From Orychophragmus violaceus (lineage: Eukaryota; Streptophyta; Magnoliopsida; Brassicales; Brassicaceae), in assembly GCA_030180135.1 (NCBI GenBank), contig CM058232.1:78411001-78475000 (forward strand): a stretch of DNA of 64,000 bases. The letters are read 5' to 3'. Numbering within the stretch: position 1 is the first letter of the stretch; each line of letters opens with the position of its first letter. Below the pieces are notes generated by a model. That model ran no database searches. It was not told where the DNA came from and was given only the letters and a program-made list of their open reading frames with translations. A program made the translations under genes and the position numbers. This document shows positions 55,534-64,000 of the stretch, piece after piece.

Positions 55534-56268
55534 AATGGATTTCTTTCCTAGTGATATCCTTAAAAAAAATCCTTCTTATCGTCATTGACGATAACCAAGG
55601 GATACGCAATTTGGCTCGGATGAAGGCAATATGCACTGCGATGCAAAACGTCGGAGAAATCTCAGATTTCTATAAGTCGGTCGATCTATACTTCTCCAAC
55701 ATTACTGATGAAGGTATATGGTGCCCACCTAGGGTTATAACAAAATTAGCCAACAAATGTCTGGAATCCGAAAACCCTTCTGCTCTTCTCCTCATAGGTA
55801 TGTGTCTTTTGTATATTGCGACTGTTGAGTTGACCGATCGTTGACCTCCATCGACCGGACGGTAGAAGGAGAGGCTATGATCAAAAGATCGGCAGATAGT
55901 GGATGGGAGACAGGGATACACGCGTACTCCATTTTCATGCGGGTGTTTTATGGAGATGGAGAAGTTTTGAACCGTGGGTACATCATCGAGCGCGAATTTG
56001 CAACTCGATAACTATGAGACAAAGGTATGGACGGTCAGAAAAACGGTATGCACTGTTCAATAAGAAGGAAAAAGGATTAGATATCAAAGGGCTTTACAGA
56101 TGTTTGTGTGCTCCGATAAAGACTGGGTTGAGTTGGTGGGACAATGGTTTCAAAGGTACAAATATCTGCAATACATGCTTTTGGACCCTTGAGTCACTAT
56201 TCTTCTTCACAATCATTAGATATAATTTCGGAATTTGGCCTCATTATCTTTATGAAGATCCTTATTAA
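55534..56268 (+). pseudogene. F-box-like protein of the At2g35280/At1g67623 type, decayed
   Basis: ATG at 55534 starts MDFFPSDILKK. A length change in the A-run at 55562-55569 shifts the frame, which continues in another register KKILLIVIDDNQGIRNLARM (F-box) then KAICTAMQNVGEISDFYKSV and RVITKLANKCLESENPSALL. Later parts in two other frames include YMRVFYGDGEVLNRGYIIER-type residues and a cysteine-bearing end (ICNTCFWTLESLF) near 56160-56210, as in this family. Presumed SCF adaptor origin. At least two frameshifts and several stops. Confidence 0.7.
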
Positions 56269-57330
56269 TATATAATTTGTTAAATGTAGTAGATTATGTA
56301 GCGATCGACCTTTCAAATAATGAAAAATATGCAATTTATAAACCTACCGAATTTAGTTATATTTACAAGGCGACCGTGGAAATATTAATCTAATCTAAAC
56401 ATATGAAGTTGTGGCATGATAAAGTCGATAATTGATGGCCACAATTTAATGAAAAAACAGAACAAGTTAACCAAACATCGTAACTCTCCTTTGCATGATA
56501 TATATTTAAACATGATTAGTGTTGATTTGATGGGGATCTCATAGAGAAACACCCATAAGTGTCAGTTTGATGGTTGGTGTGAAATGTTCTTACTGGTTTT
56601 TTAAGATGGTTTGAGAAATTAAATTATGATTTTGCCATCTTTCTAGATATCTGATATTTTTTTTTGAGTATATATGAACTTATCATGTTAAGGAAATTTA
56701 ATAATATCGGTTGAGAGGAACATTGAATATTCTTTTTGTCTCTCATTTAATGTGCAAGCAATAAGCACAAGCCTACCAAATGAAACACTCAAAACAAGAT
56801 TGGAGGGTGGTTGCAGCATAAATGTCCCGCCGAAACAGAGGAACTCTGCAAAAGCCTGCAAAAGAACAAAAGACAAAAACCAGTGCGCGGTTCTATGTCT
56901 CTGAGGCTGCACCAAAGCAAACGACAAAACTAGTATACGGTTCAAGGGCTCATGGGCTACACCAGAAAAAAGACAAACCAGTGTATTAGGAAGTTTATCG
57001 AGAATAGGAAGTTTTGAATCATCATTATTGACATGGATTAGTGTGATTCGAAACCAAATTTATCTAAACCAAATCTTCATTATTAAAAAAATATCATTAG
57101 CGGTTGTGGCCCAAATAGTTTTTCTAAACTAAGGGTTGTGAGTTCTAATTTTTACAACTTTTACTATTCTTAATTCAAAGGTTTTCTTCTAGTGCTTCAC
57201 ACTTTTTACTCATCAATTTGGGAAACTTTTTTTTTAAACCCTAGACGCTTCATTTTCTTACCGCTTACTGAGAGAAAAAAAAAACTTCTTTTCAAGCTAA
57301 TTTATGCGAAAATTTCTCCGATTCTCAACC
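56269..57330. other. no gene recognised
   Basis: AT-rich. A 56688-56945 minus-strand frame of 85 codons has no recognisable family and is probably chance. Short repeated words (AAAGACAAA-CCAGTG near 56868 and 56969; AAGCA/ACGACAAAACTAG) suggest an old duplicated segment. Confidence 0.35.
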
Positions 57331-58490
57331 ATGGCTCCACAGACTATCATAAAAAATTCTCAAATCAACAACTTCATTCCTTGCTTTTGGGACCTAAAAG
57401 TTCTTCTTTTGCGTGTTTGGATGTGTGTTACACCATTGGAGAACCGAAAATCCAAATGATTTAGGTCGATGAGGAGGTAATATTTCTCTTACTCTATAAT
57501 CTGTTTTATTTATTTGGTTATTGCATGTTTTATTAAGGTATTCGTTTATTGATTTAGGGTATGAAAATAGAGGCAACTGTTCCTGCCTCTTTTATTGAGA
57601 AATTCCGTTTCTACATGGTGTGAGGGTCGTTGGTTTAAACTTGTGAATGCTCGAGTTGTACAAGCACCAGAATATATGTCGTTGACCCCTCACGATTTCA
57701 AGCTCATAATCGGGTTAAACACATCTTTCTGCCTCACTTATGATAATATTCTGTAAGGTCATTTTATGCAATTTGAATCGTTTCCGGATATATTAGATGG
57801 GAGAGTCTATGATGAATACCTTATAGGTAACTTTTAGTCTATACATTTGTTTCCTTTATCGGATTATATTAATCATGCTATTTTCATGTGTGGTAGACAT
57901 TATATTTTTAACTAAATAGATTAAGGTATAGTTTTCGAAATGATTCATATTTTCTATTCTAGATGTCTTTGGTGTTGTTACACGTGTTGAAAACCTCCAT
58001 CCTTATTGGACAGGACCAAAGCTGCAGTTTACAATTCGCGACATAAGGTTAGTTAAATAAATGCCTATAATATTCCTCACATATGTTTTGTTGTTTGTCT
58101 CTAATAATAGAAATTGAAAATACATTTTTCTAACCTCCGGAGTCTTCTGTGTTTATTTATCGGGGAAGATGCTAAGGAACTAATAAAAAGGTTTTGGAAG
58201 GATGCTGATAGACATCTCTTTGTGATTCTCCGGTGCTTCTACAGAAAGCACAAATGGGTATGATTAGAAATTCAATTTAGTTTTTTTTAGAATAATCTCA
58301 TGGTCTATTACATGTATAGGTTTATGATTGATGATACTTTTGATTTCTATATTGTTTAAAATGTGAATGGTGTACGTATAAAATTTATTTAATCATGTGA
58401 AACTTGGCTTCAAAAGAGAAGAAGGGATGTCAACGATTATGTACGATCAAACCAACAATCCGAACTCTAATGGATTTCTCAACAGGTTTT
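57331..58490 (+). pseudogene. second DUF223 (RPA70-like OB-fold) gene, decayed
   Basis: ATG at 57331 starts MAPQTIIKNSQINNFIPCFW with DLKVLLLRVWMCVTPLENRK, the first OB-fold strands. After a stop and an intron the next exon (about 57557-57750) reads GMKIEATVPASFIEKFRFYM-stop-GSLV (frame slip) then KLVNARVVQAPEYMSLTPHD and FKLIIGLNTSFCLTYD. Then DVFGVVTRVENLHPYW-type residues near 57961-58045 and KELIKRFWKDADRHLFVILR near 58165-58235. Exon order matches the copy at 45702. Stops and frameshifts throughout. Confidence 0.75.
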
Positions 58491-58929
58491 GGTCATAAAC
58501 CTAATGCAACTCATTATGTAATATGATTTATATGTTTTTCGGAATTCATACATCATTTTCTATTTTGAAGCTTTCCAAATCCGGTACATGACAAATATCC
58601 TGAAGAAATTATGTCCTGGTTCAATATCTTCTAAATTATATACATGTTTTAGAAGACCTTATTAAACTTTGTTATTTTTTTGGTTAGATGATTTGTTGAT
58701 CGTCTTTATGTCTCTTTTTAAAACACATTTGTCGTTAATATTTACAACTTTTTTGTCCACTATATATCATAATCTCTTTTTTATTACATTATTTAAATAG
58801 TATATAAAATCTAACCCTGATCAATTTGGTTATTGTTAAATTCAAATATCAAAGTATATATTTCATTTGTGATACGACAATAAAAGTATTTTTCACATAT
58901 AAAGTTTTCATTCAATAACACATCGTATG
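58491..58929. other. AT-rich sequence, no gene seen
   Basis: Intergenic or element interior between the DUF223 copy and the CACTA subterminal repeats. Confidence 0.4.
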
Positions 58930-59407
58930 GATGGACTCCAGTAGACCAAACTATCTAATATTATTATTACTAAATCCAAAAATACTATATGATACGACCC
59001 ATATCCGACTACTTTGCGACACGAATAATGAGTTGAATATTAGTCGTATCAATAGCGACAAATAAACGACTTGGTTACTACTATACCCGAAGTAGCGAAT
59101 TAGTCGCCCATGTAATTACCAATTCGAGATTGTTCTACGACTATTAGCATCAGACGCAAAAAAATAGTCGTCGTATCACCGACTAGCATTCGACTATTGT
59201 TTCTGGTCCGACAATGGTCGTTAATCTGTCGTAAATCGACGACTAAATTGGTGACAATCATTTTTGGTCGTATATAAGCGTCTAATACACGTCCATATAT
59301 CCGTTGTCGCAAAATAGTAGCATTATTGTACCCTAATAGTGTCCAAATGTTACTACTACAAGTATAGTCGCAAGGTCCAATCGCAAAAACGCTGTTTTCT
59401 TGTAGTG
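58930..59407. mobile_element. CACTA right end, TAGTCG family
   Basis: Dense TAGTCG/CGACTA units end in the terminus TTTTCTTGTAGTG (59395-59407). Collinear with 48690-48964 and related to the end at 43135. Left end not identified, so the DUF223 and F-box copies upstream may be its cargo. Confidence 0.78.
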
Positions 59408-59634
59408 TGTCTCTGAAGAATAGAAGAAGCCCAAGGGATGGAGAGCTCACATCACTCAGCAGAACAAAGCTCAAGACGATTTCAACTACTTGAAGCAGCA
59501 TTTCAGAATCAATCCAGCGACCGTGTGGATCAACTATGAGGTCTTGGTTCAGAGCAGAGATATTGCTTGTGGAATCTATGGATTATGGTAATAATTTCGC
59601 AGAAAGACTGTATTTTTGAATTTGGAGTTACTAA
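59408..59634 (+). other. exon-like fragment, unassigned
   Basis: A frame with KPKGWRAHITQQNKAQDDFN and YLKQHFRINPATVWINYEVL then VQSRDIACGIYGLW-stop looks like a genuine coding exon, but I do not recognise the family. It may be host sequence into which the CACTA inserted. Confidence 0.4.
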
Positions 59635-59828
59635 GAGCACCCACATTGGTGTTTTTGTTTTTGTACAGATGAAAAAAAAGGACCAATCCCGGCTCGCCAC
59701 GTCACGTGAACAGTGACGAGCCGGGTTCTTAAAGTATCTTAGCTAAGGAACTATTGGGGGGGGGGGTTCTTAATTTTGCCTAGGTATTAGCGCTAAGAAC
59801 CCCCTTAAATACCCCAATGGAGGTGCTC
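59635..59828. mobile_element. Tourist-like (PIF/Harbinger) MITE
   Basis: 194 bases with terminal inverted repeats GAGCACCCACATTGG and CCAATGGAGGTGCTC, flanked by TAA on both sides (59632-59634, 59829-59831). GC-rich centre with a run of about thirteen G at 59754-59766. No coding capacity. Confidence 0.88.
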
Positions 59829-59970
59829 TAACTACAAAGGATGTCTAGTCTCTTGGTTTGCGTGATAAAGACATAAGTAGGGTCTGTGAAACTGATGATT
59901 GTTGAACAATCTGACTGAAAATTTATAAAAAGCCTTGAAACATGTCTTCTTTTTCAGATTTTGAAATATT

Positions 59971-60194
59971 TATTAGAACTCAGAACAAAGGTAAGCTGAG
60001 TGATCCTTGTTATTGATGGAATGACAAAAACAAATTACATAGCTAGAATAAAATAAAGAGAGAAACTAACTTCCTACACTTTAGGAGAAATGATTTGAGC
60101 TAACTAATGACTGCAACAAGTCGACAACTAAGCCATAAGACTATTGATTCCCTAAAGACTCGGTTGTGTGACAACCATGACATTTTATTCTTCA
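59971..60194 (-). repeat. Copia H 3' LTR (left copy)
   Basis: Matches 62700-62914 with substitutions and small indels (shared CCCTAAAGACTCGGTTGTGT). Confidence 0.8.
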
Positions 60195-60199
60195 AGTCT

Positions 60200-60780
60200 T
60201 CCCCTAAACTGGAAATGCTCTGCTTCTAGTTTACTCTTCTCTTAAACATACTCCCTATCTTCGTCTTAACTTCTCAAATACCTCCAGATTTACCGATTTG
60301 GTCATTATGTCGGACAGCTGATCTTATGTGGAGCAGTATTTCAATACAATCCTTCCCTCATTCACCAGTTTCGAACAAAATGATACCTGACATGAATATG
60401 TTTACTTTTCCCATGAAACAATGGATTTTTAGATAGCTTTATTGTTGAAGTGTTGTCGCAAAACATGATTGTTCCCTTCTCTTGAACATGTCAGACTTAT
60501 GCAAGCACATTCCTTAACCATACTGCTTGAAACGCTCCATTTGATGATGCTACATACTCAGCTTCCATGGTAGGTAAGGTAACGATTTGTTGTTTCGGTT
60601 ATGTCCAAGACACTGCATCATTCCCAAACAAGAAGGCATAACCCGAGGTGCTTTTCATGTCATATGTGTCCCCTTCATAGTCGATGTCTATGTAACCAAC
60701 TAGCTCTTATAATCCCCCTAGGTTGTATTGAAAACCAAAACCCAGAGTACCTTTCACGTACCTCAGAACAGACTCCAATG
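60200..60780 (-). pseudogene. Copia H RNase H remnant
   Basis: On the minus strand: SVLRYVKGTLGFGFQYN, then YEGDTYDMKSTSGYAFLFGN, then TMEAEYVASSNGAFQAVWLR and GTIMFCDNTSTIKLSKNPLF. Catalytic-region motifs (EAEY, CDN) are recognisable; several stops. The end at 60780 is a sharp breakpoint with the LINE fragment. Confidence 0.85.
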
Positions 60781-60884
60781 TAGAATATAATTCTATATGG
60801 GGCACTATATATAAATATTTAATATAAATTAATTCGTTAAAATATTTTGATTATTTAAGTCTTATTTTAAAATTTGATACATAA

Positions 60885-61445
60885 TGTGTTCGTTGTGGAA
60901 TAGAAGAGGAATCAATAAACCATGTTCTGTTTGAATGTCCATCAGCTTTGCAGACTTGGGCATGTCTCAAATTCCAACTAACTCGGAAACTTTTCTATCC
61001 CCATCGATTTACACAAATCTGGATTATCTATTTTGGAGATTACCCTCGGATAACAACACCAGTAGTTATCCTTGGATTTTGTGGTATATTTGGAAAAGTA
61101 GGAATGATATGATTTACAATCATGTTGATAGAAGTCCCGAAGATACTTTGAGGGTGGCTGAAACAGAATATGCAACATGGGAGAATGCAAAAATACTAGA
61201 GGTAAAAGAACCGGTGGAGGACATTGGAGGATCAATAACTGTGGGTCATGAATTGGTTCAACATGGGAAATGGTGCTATGTAGATGGAACATGGAAAGAG
61301 TGAGAGTCATTCTCAGGACAAGGATGGTATAGTTGCAATGAGGGAAGTACAAATGTTATGATGGGAGCAATGAATATTAGGACAACTTTGTCCCCTTTTC
61401 ATGCGGAATTCGAAGCTTTAATATGGGCAATGGAATGTGTGAAGT
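60885..61445 (+). pseudogene. LINE (L1-like) ORF2 C-terminal fragment: zf-RVT and RNase H
   Basis: The plus-strand frame begins CVRCGIEEESINHVLFECPS, the zf-RVT zinc-binding end of plant L1 reverse transcriptases. A frameshift near 60960 is followed by an open frame with SSYPWILWYIWKSRNDMIYN and then the RVT_3 RNase H start WCYVDGTWKE. A TGA is at 61301-61303. It resumes GQGWYSCNEGSTNVMMGAMN with SPFHAEFEALIWAMECVKY. This orientation is opposite to the Copia host. It lacks a poly-A tail and the 5' parts, so it came by insertion plus deletion or by template switching. Confidence 0.82.
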
Positions 61446-61646
61446 ATATCATGTTGGTTGACATCTTCGAATACATGAGCATTCTTCTTTGTTGCTTATA
61501 CCAAACTTCACACTAGTCATCCTCTATAAAAAATCTTAGCTCTCTTTGTTGCAACTGACCAACACTTCGCAGGTCTTCTTCATGCCCGACACAAAGTATA
61601 CAGAAGAGATAACCTGTGTGGTGCCGTTGATCTCCAAATGCAGGCT
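61446..61646 (-). other. Copia H decayed pre-integrase/protease downstream part
   Basis: Sequence between the LINE fragment and the protease frame. On the minus strand it should be the GAG_pre-integrase region but only fragments are legible. Confidence 0.45.
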
Positions 61647-62366
61647 TCATTTTACTTCTACTTTCATCCTTCTATGATCTCCCAGCTTAACTTGTTGTAT
61701 GAACTTCTCATCAAAATCAACCAACCACTCCTTATTACCACATATGTGGTTGTTGAAGCCAGAATCTAGGAACCAGGCTTGTTCTCCTTCTTCCTTAACA
61801 AGATTTACATGAGCCATTAACGGTACATCTTCCTCCATTTCAGCATAGTGAGCGTTTCTCTCCCAAATAGGACATTCGTTCTTGAAATGTCCCAATTTGT
61901 GACATTTGAAACACTCCACATTATCCTTTTTGAATTGTCCATCTTCTCTACCTCGTCCTCTTCCAAATCCATCTCTCCCTTGTCCTTGGAAATATCCACC
62001 ATGTCCTTTTCCACTTACCATCTTTTAGAACAGTTCTTCACTCATATGTTTGTTTAGATTTTGTTCATGTACCAGCAAAGAACTATGCAATTCATCCACT
62101 GAGAGCTCATTAGTATCATTTGACTCTTTTATGGCACACACCACATATGTGAATTTATCAATCAAGATTTGAAGAACCTTCTCCACGATTTTTTCATCTG
62201 CTATATCTTCACCTAGTTTTCTCATGTCTTTGACCAATACTATGACCTTTGAGAAATACTCGATGATTGTATTTTTTTCCTTCATCTCACGTACTTCAAA
62301 GTTCCTTCTCAACTTTTGAAGTTGAGCACTTTGAACTCTCATGTTCCTTTGATACTTCATCTTCAT
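61647..62366 (-). pseudogene. Copia H gag and protease
   Basis: Minus-strand frame 62366-62025: a UBN2-type gag piece (LQKLRRNFEVREMKEKNTII, YFSKVIVLVKDMRKLGEDIA). Frame 62021-61647: a Gly/Arg-rich stretch (GRDGFGRGRGRED), CCHC knuckle CFKCHKLGHFKNEC, and the Copia protease motif WFLDSGFNNHICG (DSG active site). The two frames are separated by a stop at about 62022-62025. The gag N-terminus upstream is degraded. Confidence 0.85.
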
Positions 62367-62687
62367 GGAGTATCAGATGTCCTTAGTGATATCCTTCTTT
62401 GTGTCTTTCTTCAATGCTATTGATGCAAACAAATATTTTTTCACTTTGTTCAGCCTGCTTTGTTTTATGTGCTCCGGTTAATATTATGTTCCTCTCCGGC
62501 TGCGTAATGCTTGTTTCGATGAGATCTCACCACACCTTGGATCTTAGAAAATTATCTATGAGTATTTCTCAATGTTCGTAGTCACCATCGAATTTGGGAA
62601 TACTAAGGAGTGATTCCTTGTCACTCATATTTCGTTGTTTACTCTTTCTCGCAATGAGTGCTCTCTCACACTCAGCGTGTTAATGGC

Positions 62688-62699
62688 TTTGATACCACT
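62688..62699 (-). other. primer-binding site of Copia H
   Basis: The reverse complement TGGTATCAAAGC directly adjoins the LTR at 62700; Met-tRNA type. Confidence 0.82.
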
Positions 62700-62914
62700 T
62701 GTTATAACTCAGAACAAAGGTGTGTTAAATGATCCTTATTATTGATCGAATGACAAAAACATTACATAGCTATATTTAAGTAAAGAGAGAGAAACTAACT
62801 TCTAGGAGCAATTATTTGAGCTAACTAATAACTGCAACAACTTGACAACTAAACCATAAGGCTAGTGATTCCCTAAAGACTCGGTTGTGTGACAACCATA
62901 ACATTTTATTCTTC
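62700..62914 (-). repeat. Copia H 5' LTR (right copy)
   Basis: 215 bases from TGTTATAACTCAG to TTATTCTTCA. Confidence 0.82.
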
Positions 62915-63684
62915 AATCATCACTTCTTTTCATTGTGGCGACACTTTTAGTGATGAAGAGCAAGCACTAGATTGCTCTGGTTAACCAAATGATTGAATAG
63001 ATTGGTTCTAATGAGCCTAGCAAGCTCCTAGTTCCAAGAAAATGTCGCATTCATTGAACACTATGAAAGACTTGCGGTCAGAGGAAAGTATATCTAATCT
63101 TCTTACATAGTGAACAGTGGAAATATTAGTTTGAAAAGCATCAAATACGAAACAACAAAAAAGAAGAAGAAGAAAAAAAGAGCATTCTACTACGAGATAT
63201 TGAAATGGAACATTTTCCCTTATACCATTTTTCTTTTAAAGTTCATTAATACGATCCATAAGATTTCAATTAGTTCAGTGAACCAGGACCATTGCCGGCT
63301 CCTGTATTGAAGACTATAGATGTCTGGCGAGAAAGATACATGTGTTATTTGAAACTTGTGTACATACATCATGGCAACGAGCATGCAACAAGACTCTTCA
63401 AATTATATTCTTATGTACAAAATCTGAAACACGAGCCTGCTGCAACAGATCAAAGATCTTTTATTTACCTACATGTTTCGCCTGACGAGAGTCTGCTGTG
63501 TGTTTTTCATGTGCAATGAGAATGTAAAACTGAACATATTATCTACAATATCTTTGAAACAAGCCGTGACTGATCGAAAAATCATTCAACGGATCATTCC
63601 GCTCAAAGTAGAAACAAATGCTAGGACACTGGTCATATCTCCACCACCATTGGTGAAACCAAAAACTCACTTGAGAGAGTTATC
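62915..63684. other. no gene recognised; downstream of RGLG-type gene
   Basis: AT-rich with short frames only. An AAG/AAAG-rich run is at 63154-63180. Could include the 3' untranslated region of the RGLG-type gene on the minus strand. Confidence 0.4.
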
Positions 63685-63923
63685 TTAATAAAGCTTGATA
63701 CGAACCGAGATTGTGCCCCGGCAAATAGGACAAACATGGAGGTCTTCCCCACACTCTGAGCAAGTCTGTGCATAAAAAATAAAAAAGCAAAGGAAAGTTA
63801 ACGGTTCTGTTTGAAGTGCGATCCTTAGGTAACTCCAGGGGATAGTTATAGACCGCAAACGCACCTGATGACCACAATTGAAAGCCATGTTCTTTGATGT
63901 CACAAGACATATCGGGCAAAGCT
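63685..63923 (-). CDS. RGLG: RGLG-type RING E3 ubiquitin ligase, last exons (gene continues beyond window)
   Basis: Minus strand. The exon ending at 63865 encodes QLCPICLVTSKNMAFNCGHQ. A GT-AG intron (63766-63864) separates it from the final exon TCSECGEDLHVCPICRGTIS-VRIKLY with TAA at 63685-63687. Together they form a complete C3HC4-type RING (CPIC, CGHQ, C-SEC, CPIC) ending in the VRIKLY tail typical of RGLG1-5. RGLGs are membrane-tethered E3 ligases that make Lys63-linked chains with UBC13-type E2s. The start of the upstream exon is uncertain: a CAACAG acceptor-like site lies at about 63924. The copine-like vWA domain that should precede it lies outside the window. No stop or frameshift seen. 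Confidence 0.82.
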
Positions 63924-64000
63924 GTTGATATTCATCCAACATAAACATGTGATTAGCGGAAAGACGATCAATGCAGTTTCTATCTTTGTAACCCCTTTTT

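Larger units (their letters stand above)
59971..62914 (-). mobile_element. Copia element H with short LTRs, internally deleted, minus strand
   Basis: Related LTRs of about 220 bases (about 59971-60194 and 62700-62914) end ATTTTATTCTTCA. The reverse complement of a TGGTATCAAAGC primer site lies at 62688-62699, so it reads on the minus strand: gag, zinc knuckle and protease, then a gap, then RNase H. Integrase and reverse transcriptase are gone; a LINE fragment occupies that place. LTRs are visibly diverged and no clean TSD was seen, so this is old. Confidence 0.82.

Noticed and set aside
56688..56945. 85-residue minus-strand frame
   Set aside because: No family resemblance and no codon or neighbour support.
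59971..59980. Clean 5-bp target duplication for Copia H
   Set aside because: Left (ATATT) and right (ATCAT) flanks agree only partly; not claimed.

Overview
The window is nuclear DNA from a plant of the Brassicaceae (an Arabidopsis/Capsella/Brassica relative). The evidence is spliced gene fragments that read like Arabidopsis TMK, GME, FRIENDLY, BSK, RGLG and At2g35280-type F-box genes, and repeats typical of that family: Sireviruses, Athila-like elements, CACTA elements whose ends read CACTACAAGAAAA, and DUF223 genes. Almost everything is transposable-element sequence nested several layers deep, as in pericentromeric heterochromatin. The only segment that may belong to an ordinary host gene is the RGLG-type RING exon pair at the right edge. 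I saw no rRNA, tRNA or CRISPR.

Layout, left block (1-32.4 kb). The base layer is an old minus-strand Sirevirus remnant (S: 3155-3714 plus 29340-30809). A Pack-CACTA element ends in it at 3154; its left end lies outside the window, and it carries an RGG-rich exon, a TMK-type receptor kinase domain and two GME exons. A full Sirevirus (A: 3715-29339, TSD TTATT, 535-bp LTRs) sits in S. A is itself split by three later insertions: minus-strand Copia B (4553-11946, TSD CTAAG), minus-strand non-autonomous Athila-like C (12772-19340, TSD CCTTC) and a second Pack-CACTA E (23378-26081, TSD CCA) holding a BSK-FRIENDLY chimera. Without its guests A is about 8.9 kb. A truncated C-like element D (30810-32429) also lies in S.

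Middle block (32.4-48.9 kb). Two long inverted repeats rich in telomere-like CCCTAAA runs (32430-32990 and 43136-43897) frame a region containing Athila-like element F (34827-40939, TSD GTGTC), the right end of a CACTA element full of TAGTCG repeats (to 43135) and a solo LTR G (41359-42566, TSD GATGT). Then come an F-box ORF, a decayed DUF223 (RPA-like) gene, an RNase H gene fragment and another TAGTCG block.

Right block (48.9-64 kb). A tandem array of LTR and gag units (48965-55060) is followed by a second F-box pseudogene, a second DUF223 pseudogene, another CACTA end (59407), a Tourist-like MITE with TSD TAA, a short-LTR Copia remnant H containing a LINE RNase H fragment, and the RGLG-type exons.

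The observation I rate highest is a pair of short CGATCG-centred palindromes. It recurs in the LTRs, leader, gag ORF and 3' region of elements C, D, F and G. In most pairs the centres are exactly 21 bp apart (two helical turns, also 21-nt small-RNA length).
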